In this document: positions 1 through 4,734 of the stretch, piece after piece
How positions within the stretch are numbered: position 1 is the stretch's first letter
Layout: each line of letters begins with the position of its first letter
Program-made: the position numbers and the translations under genes
NCBI GenBank assembly: GCA_007131525.1
Contig: SLQK01000216.1
Span: 1-5,243 of the forward strand
Direction: 5' to 3'
Source: Nitriliruptoraceae bacterium
Lineage (GTDB): Bacteria > Actinomycetota > Nitriliruptoria > Nitriliruptorales > Nitriliruptoraceae
DNA length: 5,243 bases
The notes under the pieces: model-generated
What the model saw: the letters and a program-made list of their open reading frames with translations, nothing else
Databases searched by the model: none
What the model was told of the DNA's origin: nothing

Positions 1-69
1 ACCCTGCTCGCCGGCCAGGAGGCGCCCGGCCGATCGATCGAGAACGTCAACCCGGGCCAGTACCTGTGA
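1..69 (+). CDS. arc: Proteasome-associated ATPase ARC/Mpa, C-terminal end only
   Basis: Only the last 22 codons and the TGA stop are in the window; the gene enters from the left edge. The visible peptide ends in ENVNPGQYL. The GQYL end with a penultimate tyrosine is the known docking tail of the actinobacterial AAA ring ATPase (Mpa in mycobacteria, ARC elsewhere). This tail inserts into pockets of the 20S proteasome alpha ring and couples unfolding of pupylated proteins to degradation. The identification rests on this tail and on dop following directly, which is the classic gene order. The stop codon at 67-69 overlaps the GTG start of dop at 66-68, so the two genes are probably co-transcribed and translationally coupled. 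The intact tail implies that a 20S core exists elsewhere in the genome; that is inference. Confidence 0.85.
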   Translation, partial: TLLAGQEAPGRSIENVNPGQYL

Positions 70-1553
70 CCAGCCCACGGTTCGTCGGCGTCGAGACCGA
101 GTACGGCATCACGGTCGACGGACCGAGCCCGGTCAACCCCGTGCTGGCCTCGTCGATGGTGGTCAGCGCCTACCGCGCCGCCGGCGACGACGACGTCCGC
201 TGGGACCACACCGACGAGTCCCCGCTACGTGATGCCCGGGGGGGCCCGGCCCCGGAGCCGAGCGAGCCGCTGATCGACGACGAGCTCGGCCTGGCGAACA
301 CGGTGCTGACCAACGGCGCCCGGTTCTACGTCGACCACGCCCACCCGGAGTACGCCACCCCCGAGTGCTCCAACGCCCGCGACCTCGTCATCTGGGACCG
401 GGCCGGTGAGCTGATCCTCGCCGATGCGGCCCAGCGTGCCCAGGCGAACCTGCCCGCCGGCAGCCGGGTGCTGATCCACAAGAACAACACCGACGGCAAG
501 GGCGCGGCCTACGGCACCCACGAGAACTACCTCGTCTCGCGCGGCATCCCCTTCGGTCGGCTGACCCGGCAGGTGGTGCCCTTCTTCGTCTCCCGGCTGC
601 TGTTCGTCGGGTCGGGCCGGCTGGGCAGCGAGCTCGACCCGTCGGTGACCTTCCAGCTGTCGCAGCGGGCGGACTTCTTCGAGGTGGTGCTGGGGCTGGA
701 GACCACCCTGAAACGCCCGCTGATGAACACCCGCGACGAACCCCACGCCGATCCTGAGCGGTACCGGCGCCTGCACGTCATCAACGGTGACGCGAACCTC
801 TGCGAGGTGGCGACCTTCCTCAAGGTCGGGACGATGCTGCTGCTGCTGGAGGCGATCGAGGACGCGGCCCTGCCCCCGGTGCCCGAGCTCGCCGATCCCG
901 TCGCGGCCTTCCATGCGACCTCCCACGACCTCACCGGCAGGGTCCCGCTGGCGCTGGAGGAGGGGGGCACCACCACGCCGCTGGGGTTGCAGCGCTGGTA
1001 CCTCGACGCCCTCCAGCGCTACGTCAAGGAGCGTGACGCGGCCGTCGACCCCATCACCGAGGAGGTCCTCGACCGCTGGGAGGCCCTGCTGGTCACCGCG
1101 GCCGACGACCCTCGCCTGCTCGCGGGACAGGTGGACTGGGCCACCAAGCTGGAACTGCTGGAGAGCTACCGCACCCGCCACGAGCTCGACTGGACCCACG
1201 ACCGGCTGAAGATGGTCGACCTGCAGTACCACGACGTGCGGCCCGACAAGGGACTGCACCGCCGCCTGGCCGCCCGCGGGCGGGTGGAGCGACTGGTCAC
1301 CGACGCCGAGGTGGCCGACGCCGTCCACCGACCGCCGACCGACACCCGCGCCTGGTTCCGTGGCGAGTGCATCCGCCGCTTCCGCGGCAACATCGTCGCG
1401 GCCGGGTGGGACTCGCTGATCCTCGACGTGGGGCGGGACTCGCTCCAGCGACTACCGATGCTGGAGCCGAGCCGGGGCACGAAGGCCCAGCTCGGCCCCC
1501 TGCTGGAGGAGGTCGACTCGGCCGCGGAGCTCCTGGACCGGCTGACGAGCTAG
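66..1553 (+). CDS. dop: Pup deamidase/depupylase Dop
   Basis: Dop converts the C-terminal Gln of Pup to Glu, preparing it for ligation by PafA, and also cleaves Pup from tagged proteins. It is a cytoplasmic, ATP-binding enzyme of the glutamine synthetase/carboxylate-amine ligase fold. The protein has 495 residues, close to the usual length of about 500. The N-terminal GVETEYG motif (residues 8-14, metal/ATP-binding Glu10) is present. The Dop-type loop SPLRDARG follows at 52-59. The segment FYVDHAHPEY (87-96) contains Asp90, which corresponds to the catalytic Asp of the family. The C-terminal Dop/PafA-type region includes FRGNIVAAGWDS near 439-450. The loop and YVDHAHPEY favour Dop over the paralogue PafA. 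I chose the GTG at 66 because it overlaps the ARC stop and places GVETEYG at the normal distance from the N-terminus. All key motifs are intact. Downstream, dop meets a convergent deacetylase gene instead of the more common pup. Confidence 0.95.
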   Translation: MTSPRFVGVETEYGITVDGPSPVNPVLASSMVVSAYRAAGDDDVRWDHTDESPLRDARGGPAPEPSEPLIDDELGLANTVLTNGARFYVDHAHPEYATPECSNARDLVIWDRAGELILADAAQRAQANLPAGSRVLIHKNNTDGKGAAYGTHENYLVSRGIPFGRLTRQVVPFFVSRLLFVGSGRLGSELDPSVTFQLSQRADFFEVVLGLETTLKRPLMNTRDEPHADPERYRRLHVINGDANLCEVATFLKVGTMLLLLEAIEDAALPPVPELADPVAAFHATSHDLTGRVPLALEEGGTTTPLGLQRWYLDALQRYVKERDAAVDPITEEVLDRWEALLVTAADDPRLLAGQVDWATKLELLESYRTRHELDWTHDRLKMVDLQYHDVRPDKGLHRRLAARGRVERLVTDAEVADAVHRPPTDTRAWFRGECIRRFRGNIVAAGWDSLILDVGRDSLQRLPMLEPSRGTKAQLGPLLEEVDSAAELLDRLTS

Positions 1554-1586
1554 TCCGGCACCGGGTCGCCGCACGCCGGTCGGACT
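1552..1586. terminator. Hairpin between convergent dop and deacetylase stop codons
   Basis: The left arm is AGTCCG (1552-1557) plus ACCGG (1560-1564). The right arm is CCGGT (1576-1580) plus CGGACT (1581-1586). This gives 11 base pairs with a two-base bulge (1558-1559) and an 11-base loop. The element starts inside the dop TAG (1551-1553) and ends at the first base of the deacetylase stop (1586-1588, minus strand). It therefore fills the whole 32-base gap between two convergent genes. There is no U-tract on either side. A U-less bidirectional terminator or transcript-end stabiliser is the likely role; the function is inferred. Confidence 0.5.
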
Positions 1587-2782
1587 CAGCCGTCAGGACG
1601 CACGATCCCCGGCGTGTCCCGACCATCCCCGTTCCAGTCACCCGCCAGGGGCAGATCCCCCCGGTCCACACGCCCGTAGACGAACGTGTGGTCCGCAGCG
1701 CCACCCGCCAACCGATCACGCAGGTGCCACGTCCCGTCCCGCACGATCCCCGGCGTATCCCGACCATCCCCGTTCCAGTCCCCGCAGATCGGCAGGTCTC
1801 CCCGGTCCACACGCCCGTAGACGAACGTGTGGTCCGCAGCGCCACCCGCCAACCGATCACGCAGGTGCCACGTCCCGTCCCGCACGATCGCCGGCGTGTC
1901 CCGACCATCCCCGTTCCAATCGCACCGGAGTACGACGTCCCCGGAGCGGCCGTAACGGAAACGGTGGTCCGCAACGCCACCGGAGGGCTCGTCCCGGAGC
2001 AGCCACAGCGGCGTGCCGGTCACCACCGGTGCCGCGGGATGGGGCCCCTCATCCGGCCGCTCCGGCTCCTCGACCTCAGGCGGCGCCGGCGGCACGACGC
2101 CGCCGCCGTCGTCCAGCAACCCGAAGCAGTACCCCTGCTCTCGGGCGCCGTCGATGATCGCGGGGAGCGCAGCGATCATCTCGGGCGCGTTGGACGAGCC
2201 GTCGTGCAACAGGATGATGGCATCGGGGTGCAGGTTGTCGAGGACGCGGGCACGGATCGTGTCGGCGTCGGCGAGGTAGTCGGTCGGGCTGTAGGTCCAG
2301 GTGACGATCGTGTAGCCGACCGATGCCGCCGCGGTGGCGACCTTGCCACCAGGACCATCCCAGTGGCCGTACGGCGGTCGCAGCAGCGGCAGCGGCTCCG
2401 CGCCCGCGTCCCGGATGGCCCGGTCGGTCCGCAGCACCTCCTCCCTGATCTCATCCTCGCTCAGCTCCTCGAGATCGCGGTGGGTGTAGCTGTGGTTCGC
2501 GATCTCGTGGCCCTCGTTGGCGGCGCGCCCGACGAGCCACGGGCGCAGATCGACGTTGCGACCGAGCACGAAGAAGGTGGCGGGGACCCCCTCCGCCGCG
2601 AGGGTGTCGAGGACCGCCGGGGTGTGCTCTCCGGGACCGTCGTCGAAGGTCAACGCGAGCACGCCGCTCGGGCAGTGGTCGACGGCATTCACACCGGGGG
2701 CCGGGAGCAGGGCCAGCAGCACGACCACGGTCAACGTGAGCGGCAGCATCGTGGGAAGGATGCGGATCGAAGGGGCGGACAT
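1586..2782 (-). CDS. Secreted polysaccharide deacetylase (NodB domain) with C-terminal DWNGDG repeats
   Basis: This is a 398-residue exported protein. Residues 1-33 form a signal peptide: a short basic start, a hydrophobic stretch at 13-28, and a VNA cleavage site before Val34. The NodB-homology domain spans about 40-222. Motif 1 is TFDDGPG (45-51; Asp47 general base, Asp48 metal). Motif 2 is HSYTH (97-101; His97 and His101 metal). Motif 3 is RPPYG (135-139), motif 4 WTYSPTDY (162-169) and motif 5 LLHDG (191-195). The family removes N- or O-acetyl groups from peptidoglycan, chitin-like or other envelope glycans; the substrate cannot be told here. Motif 4 carries Ser165 where many members have Asp. 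A Pro/Glu-rich linker (about 223-253) leads to three 47-residue repeats (255-395), each ending in a DWNGDGRDTP segment that resembles the DxNxDG calcium-binding loops of FG-GAP-like domains. The start is ATG at 2782, with GGAAGAG nine bases upstream. Met12 has no visible RBS. The gene lies opposite and between dop and pup. Confidence 0.9.
   Translation of the reverse strand: MSAPSIRILPTMLPLTLTVVVLLALLPAPGVNAVDHCPSGVLALTFDDGPGEHTPAVLDTLAAEGVPATFFVLGRNVDLRPWLVGRAANEGHEIANHSYTHRDLEELSEDEIREEVLRTDRAIRDAGAEPLPLLRPPYGHWDGPGGKVATAAASVGYTIVTWTYSPTDYLADADTIRARVLDNLHPDAIILLHDGSSNAPEMIAALPAIIDGAREQGYCFGLLDDGGGVVPPAPPEVEEPERPDEGPHPAAPVVTGTPLWLLRDEPSGGVADHRFRYGRSGDVVLRCDWNGDGRDTPAIVRDGTWHLRDRLAGGAADHTFVYGRVDRGDLPICGDWNGDGRDTPGIVRDGTWHLRDRLAGGAADHTFVYGRVDRGDLPLAGDWNGDGRDTPGIVRPDG
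1598..2020 (-). repeat. Three tandem 141-bp (47-residue) repeats in the deacetylase gene
   Basis: The units are 1598-1738, 1739-1879 and 1880-2020, corresponding to protein copies 3, 2 and 1. Period is shown by the repeated DNA word CACGATC at 1601, 1742 and 1883. The first two units in coordinate order are nearly identical. About 85 consecutive bases match exactly (from the GGTCCACACG word onward), and the differences cluster in a 25-base stretch that encodes the residues just before DWNGDG. The third unit (protein copy 1) is diverged at the protein level but keeps the CDWNGDGRDTP core. This pattern indicates recent duplication of one module. In the protein, each unit runs roughly GTWHLRD, AGGAADHTFVYGR, DWNGDGRDTPGIVR. 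Confidence 0.9.
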
Positions 2783-2791
2783 GAGTCGCTG

Positions 2792-2798
2792 CTCTTCC
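2792..2798 (-). promoter_or_regulatory. Shine-Dalgarno of the deacetylase gene
   Basis: On the minus strand this reads GGAAGAG, separated by nine bases from the ATG at 2780-2782. It is moderate in strength but supports the ATG at 2782 over the in-frame ATG for Met12, which is preceded by pyrimidine-rich sequence with no SD. Confidence 0.5.
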
Positions 2799-2817
2799 AG
2801 CGGGGCCGCGGACCTTC

Positions 2818-2823
2818 AGGGTA
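2818..2823 (-). promoter_or_regulatory. Possible -10 element for the deacetylase gene
   Basis: The minus strand reads TACCCT, which fits the actinobacterial TANNNT pattern, about 35 bases before the ATG. The predicted transcript start near 2811 would leave a leader of about 28 bases holding the SD. The -35 position (minus strand, about 2841-2846, TCACGC) matches the consensus poorly, so this is a weak call. Confidence 0.3.
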
Positions 2824-2948
2824 GGTGGGTGGACCGCGCCGCGTGAGCCGTCCGAACGACCGGCCCGGCCGCGGCCAGCTGGACGATCGTCCCGCGCCGG
2901 CTGCGCCGCTCGCGACGAGGTCGTCCCCGGCTACGACGATCCTCCGGG

Positions 2949-2954
2949 TATCGT
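2949..2954 (+). promoter_or_regulatory. Possible -10 element for pup
   Basis: TATCGT fits TANNNT, including the critical first TA and last T. It lies 28 bases before the pup ATG and would give a leader of about 22 bases containing the SD. No good -35 is visible 16-18 bases upstream. A promoter is needed somewhere in 2783-2982, because the neighbouring upstream gene runs the other way and pup cannot be read through from dop without antisense transcription across the deacetylase. Confidence 0.4.
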
Positions 2955-2966
2955 GGCATCCCCAGC

Positions 2967-2976
2967 AGGAGGAGGG
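2967..2976 (+). promoter_or_regulatory. Strong Shine-Dalgarno of pup
   Basis: AGGAGGAGGG lies six bases before the ATG at 2983. This near-perfect SD selects that ATG over an in-frame GTG at 2953, which would add ten residues not typical of Pup and would begin upstream of the SD. Confidence 0.85.
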
Positions 2977-2982
2977 CGCAGG

Positions 2983-3177
2983 ATGAGCGACGGCGGGCAG
3001 GTCCGGCGGGGAGGGCGCGCCGAGGAGGCAGCCGAGGACCAGGTCGAGCACGCCACGAGCAGCGACGCCCGTGAGGTCATCGACGACGTCGACGAGCTGC
3101 TCGACGAGATCGACGACGTGCTGGAGGAGAACGCCGAGGAGTTCGTGCGGGGCTACGTCCAGAAGGGTGGGCAGTAG
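2983..3177 (+). CDS. pup: Prokaryotic ubiquitin-like protein Pup
   Basis: Pup is a small disordered tag attached through its C-terminus to substrate lysines, marking proteins for the ARC/Mpa-20S proteasome. This copy has 64 residues, the same length as the Mycobacterium tuberculosis protein. The N-terminal half is charged and low in complexity. The conserved C-terminal half carries the DELLDEIDDVLEEN segment (37-50), which forms the coiled-coil-binding helix for the ATPase, followed by FVRGYVQKGGQ (54-64). The end is GGQ rather than GGE, so Dop must deamidate Gln64 before PafA can ligate it; this fits the dop gene nearby. Lys61 is the only lysine. The start is ATG 2983, with an excellent SD. 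Unlike the common arc-dop-pup-prcB-prcA order, pup here stands alone: a divergent deacetylase gene lies upstream and a convergent osmC-like gene downstream. Confidence 0.97.
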   Translation: MSDGGQVRRGGRAEEAAEDQVEHATSSDAREVIDDVDELLDEIDDVLEENAEEFVRGYVQKGGQ

Positions 3178-3185
3178 CCTCGCGG

Positions 3186-3209
3186 CCGCTCCCGGCAGGC
3201 TCCGGGCGG
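3186..3209. terminator. Hairpin between convergent pup and osmC-like genes
   Basis: CCCGG (3191-3195) pairs with CCGGG (3202-3206) around the loop CAGGCT. A further CCG (3186-3188) can pair with CGG (3207-3209) across a two-base bulge. It sits in the 40-base gap between the pup stop and the osmC-like stop, and no U-tract follows on either strand. In sequence this GC-rich, short hairpins arise easily by chance, so the bidirectional terminator role is only plausible. Confidence 0.35.
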
Positions 3210-3217
3210 TGTCGCCG

Positions 3218-3727
3218 CTAGCGCGGGCCGAGACCGGCCGACAACGCCGGGGTGCCCGCCAGGGTCTGGTAGACGACGCAGTAGCGCTCGGTCAGCTCCA
3301 GCAGCTTGTCCAGCGTGCGCTGGTCAGCGTCAGCGTCGACCTCGAAGCGCAGGCGGATGGCACGGAAGCCCACAGGGGCCTCGCGGTCCACACCCAGGGT
3401 GCCGCGGAAGTCGAGGTCCCCCTCGGCGTGGACACGCCCCGACCGCACCGGGACCTCCATCGCGGTGGCAACGGCGCGCAGCGTGACACCGGCGCACGCC
3501 ACCAGAGCTTCGAGGAGCAGGTCACCGGAGCACGCCGACAGACCATCCCCGCCCGTGGCCGGGTGCAACCCTGCCTGGATCATCGCGCGTCCGGTGTCCA
3601 CCGAGCAGGTGATGCCCGCACCGTCGAGGTCACCGCTGGCCTCCAGGGTGATCTCCGCACTGCTGGGATCCTGCCGGTAGCGCTCCTTCAACGGCGCCTG
3701 TGCGGCGCGCAGATCGTCAGCATCCAC
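3218..3727 (-). CDS. OsmC-family protein
   Basis: OsmC/Ohr-fold proteins are dimeric cytoplasmic thiol peroxidases or relatives that reduce organic hydroperoxides with a pair of cysteines. This 169-residue product has the expected layout: an N-terminal beta-rich part, HPATGGDG (55-62), ACSGDLLLEALVACAG (65-80) with Cys78 on the long central helix, FRGTLGVDREAPVGF (107-121), and LTERYCVVYQTL (145-156) with Cys150. Cys78 and Cys150 sit where the family's redox cysteines occur. The second site reads YCVVYQ instead of the usual CP, so this belongs to a less characterised OsmC-like subgroup, and peroxidase activity is inferred. I chose the GTG at 3727 because AAGGAG lies seven bases upstream. A GTG at 3760 would add an 11-residue Arg-rich extension and would put the SD inside the gene. 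It is convergent with pup, and no partner gene is visible upstream. Confidence 0.85.
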   Translation of the reverse strand: MDADDLRAAQAPLKERYRQDPSSAEITLEASGDLDGAGITCSVDTGRAMIQAGLHPATGGDGLSACSGDLLLEALVACAGVTLRAVATAMEVPVRSGRVHAEGDLDFRGTLGVDREAPVGFRAIRLRFEVDADADQRTLDKLLELTERYCVVYQTLAGTPALSAGLGPR

Positions 3728-3734
3728 GTCCTGT

Positions 3735-3740
3735 CTCCTT
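3735..3740 (-). promoter_or_regulatory. Shine-Dalgarno of the osmC-like gene
   Basis: The minus strand reads AAGGAG, seven bases before GTG 3727-3725. It decides the start: the longer in-frame GTG at 3760 lies upstream of this site and lacks a comparable SD. Confidence 0.75.
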
Positions 3741-4291
3741 CTCGTCCACCGTCGGCGCACCGACCGCGTCCCAAGGATCGGGGGTGACGATCACGGCAAC
3801 TGCCGCCTGCCCCTGCTCACCAGCGGTACCAACGTGCTCGCGGCGGCTGCAGCCCTCCGACCCATGACCTGACGTGCTGCCGTGACGGCCCTTCCCGACA
3901 CCCGCGTCCGACCGGCATCGCGGCACTGTGCCACGGTGCCCAGCCGGAGCCCCTCCAGTCAGCATGACGGCGCAGGACGTGTCAACCCGTCGCACCGAGG
4001 ACGCGCCGGGTGCCAGGCGCACGCGATCGAGCGAGCCGCGCGGTGGCCGGTGCACGGTGCGCCCGTCGGTTCGAAGCGGCACGAGCCGTCGTGCTGCCCA
4101 GCAGCGGGCCGGCCCCGGTCGGTGCGCTCGAGCAACCGTCGGCGGCGGGTCGGGCGGCCGGTGACGTCGGGCCGTGCGACGTCGATCACCACGGTCGGAC
4201 CCGCTGGTGTCGCCGCGATCCGGGGCGGGCCGGGCCGCGCTGTGGGGTGGCTCCTCGTCCCGATATAGGGCAGGTGCCCGATGACGGACGG
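3741..4291. other. Gene-poor stretch without recognisable coding sequence
   Basis: About 550 bases lie between the osmC-like start and the lipoprotein leader. Several open frames cross it on both strands. None has a convincing SD, a consistent third-position G/C bias or a recognisable protein; their products are Arg/Pro/Gly-rich, as expected from random GC-rich DNA. It must contain the promoter of the osmC-like gene, but I see no convincing -35/-10 pair. A small perfect inverted repeat (CGGCA 3794-3798, TGCCG 3801-3805) is the only local structure noted near that gene. One minus-strand frame around 4120-4192 weakly resembles part of an ATP-dependent DNA ligase (see findings), so gene decay is possible. 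No tRNA, CRISPR repeat or insertion-sequence end was seen. Confidence 0.5.
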
Positions 4292-4334
4292 TGCTCCTTA
4301 GCCGCATCGTCGGCTGACCGATCACGAAGGAGCA
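4292..4334 (+). promoter_or_regulatory. Leader that can pair with the lipoprotein Shine-Dalgarno
   Basis: TGCTCCTT (4292-4299) is perfectly complementary to AAGGAGCA (4327-4334), which contains the whole Shine-Dalgarno AAGGAG of the lipoprotein gene. Between the arms lies a second helix, AGCCG (4300-4304) with CGGCT (4311-4315) around the loop CATCGT. In the folded state the ribosome site would be fully paired. This layout is typical of translational control by an RNA thermometer, riboswitch expression platform or protein-bound leader. No known riboswitch class was recognised. The pairing is seen directly; the regulatory role is inferred. Confidence 0.45.
4327..4332 (+). promoter_or_regulatory. 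Shine-Dalgarno of the lipoprotein gene
   Basis: AAGGAG lies five bases before the ATG at 4338. It supports this start over the in-frame Met6 codon and is the target of the complementary upstream segment at 4294-4299. Confidence 0.75.
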
Positions 4335-4337
4335 GCG

Positions 4338-4670
4338 ATGAGCTGGGAGAGGATGCGGCAGCACGCCACCATCGTGGTGGCCGGAGGGATGCTGGTCGCC
4401 TGCGGGGCGGCACCAGCAGCGGAGGTCCTGGGGGAGAGCGCGACGCCCGAACCACCCCCGCCGCCGTCGCAGGCCGAGGACACGGACGGGCACGACGGAC
4501 AGGACGGCGTCGATCGGGACGCCGCGGACCGCGTTCCTGTTCGGCCCAGCACGGCACCGCCGGACGACGGGGACACGCCGTGGCACCTGCTGCCGGAGGA
4601 CGACCGCCCGAGCATCGAGGTGTTCGAGCCGGACTGCGAGCCAACGAACGTCGACACGGTGCCGTGCTGA
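4338..4670 (+). CDS. Small putative lipoprotein, acidic and proline-rich
   Basis: The product has 110 residues and no family that I recognise. The N-terminus looks like a lipoprotein signal: a short region with Arg5 and Arg7, a hydrophobic core at 10-20, and the lipobox LVAC (19-22), so Cys22 would be lipidated and the protein anchored on the outer face of the membrane. The mature part starts GAAPAAE, followed by a proline run (about 38-43) and an Asp/Glu-rich segment with repeated short D-containing motifs (about 47-64). The C-terminal part holds WHLLPEDD and ends with two cysteines, Cys100 and the terminal Cys110, which could form a disulphide outside the cell. The low-complexity middle suggests an extended, disordered tether. 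The ATG at 4338 has a good SD. It appears to be a single-gene unit between its own leader and a palindrome followed by the next promoter. The lipoprotein call is fairly firm; the function is unknown. Confidence 0.75.
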   Translation: MSWERMRQHATIVVAGGMLVACGAAPAAEVLGESATPEPPPPPSQAEDTDGHDGQDGVDRDAADRVPVRPSTAPPDDGDTPWHLLPEDDRPSIEVFEPDCEPTNVDTVPC

Positions 4671-4682
4671 TCCGAACCGCCA

Positions 4683-4718
4683 CGTCGGGCGTCGCGGGTT
4701 GACCCGCAACGCCCGACG
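4683..4718. repeat. 17-bp palindrome: U-less terminator or operator
   Basis: The arms 4683-4699 (CGTCGGGCGTCGCGGGT) and 4702-4718 (ACCCGCAACGCCCGACG) are complementary at 16 of 17 positions; the only mismatch is C4693 with A4708. It begins 12 bases after the lipoprotein stop. As RNA it would form a very stable hairpin but lacks a U-tract, so it may be a U-less terminator for the lipoprotein gene. As DNA it is a symmetrical site centred on the -35 element of the next gene, where a bound dimeric regulator would block RNA polymerase. The two roles are not exclusive. Confidence 0.65.
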
Positions 4719-4726
4719 CCCATACT
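4699..4726 (+). promoter_or_regulatory. Primary-sigma-type promoter for the ATPase/regulator gene
   Basis: The -35 is TTGACC (4699-4704), followed by a 16-base spacer and the -10 CATACT (4721-4726). These match TTGACA and TATAAT at five of six and four of six positions. The expected transcript start is about 4732-4735, while the ATG is at 4735-4737, so the message would be leaderless or nearly so. That fits the lack of a proper SD and is common in actinobacteria. The -35 sits at the centre of the palindrome 4683-4718. Confidence 0.6.
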
Positions 4727-4734
4727 GGGGGGCG

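Noticed and set aside
225..1328. A 367-codon minus-strand open frame inside dop
   Set aside because: It lies antisense to a fully conserved Dop protein and gives low-complexity Gly/Val/Gln-rich sequence, as expected from the complementary strand of GC-rich coding DNA.
1367..2824. A 485-codon plus-strand open frame over the deacetylase gene
   Set aside because: It is the antisense shadow of the deacetylase. The minus strand has a signal peptide, all five NodB motifs and an SD; the plus-strand product is an Arg/Pro/Val-rich string with no motifs.
2953..2982. N-terminal extension of Pup from a GTG at 2953
   Set aside because: The strong AGGAGGAGGG lies downstream of that GTG and exactly serves the ATG at 2983, and a 64-residue Pup is the normal size.
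4066..4080. A GGTTCGAA word resembling a tRNA T-loop
   Set aside because: The flanking bases do not form a 5-bp T-stem, and no acceptor, D or anticodon arms are found around it.
3964..4164. A 66-codon plus-strand small ORF in the gene-poor region
   Set aside because: There is no Shine-Dalgarno before its ATG, and the product is Arg/Gly-rich without recognisable features.
4264..4269. TATAGG as a -10 element for the lipoprotein gene
   Set aside because: It lacks the final T of TANNNT, and no acceptable -35 lies 16-18 bases upstream; it is too weak to list as a promoter.
4010..4702. A 230-codon plus-strand open frame overlapping the lipoprotein gene
   Set aside because: The overlapping lipoprotein frame has an SD, a signal peptide and a lipobox. 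This frame yields Arg/Gly/Ala-rich sequence without motifs.
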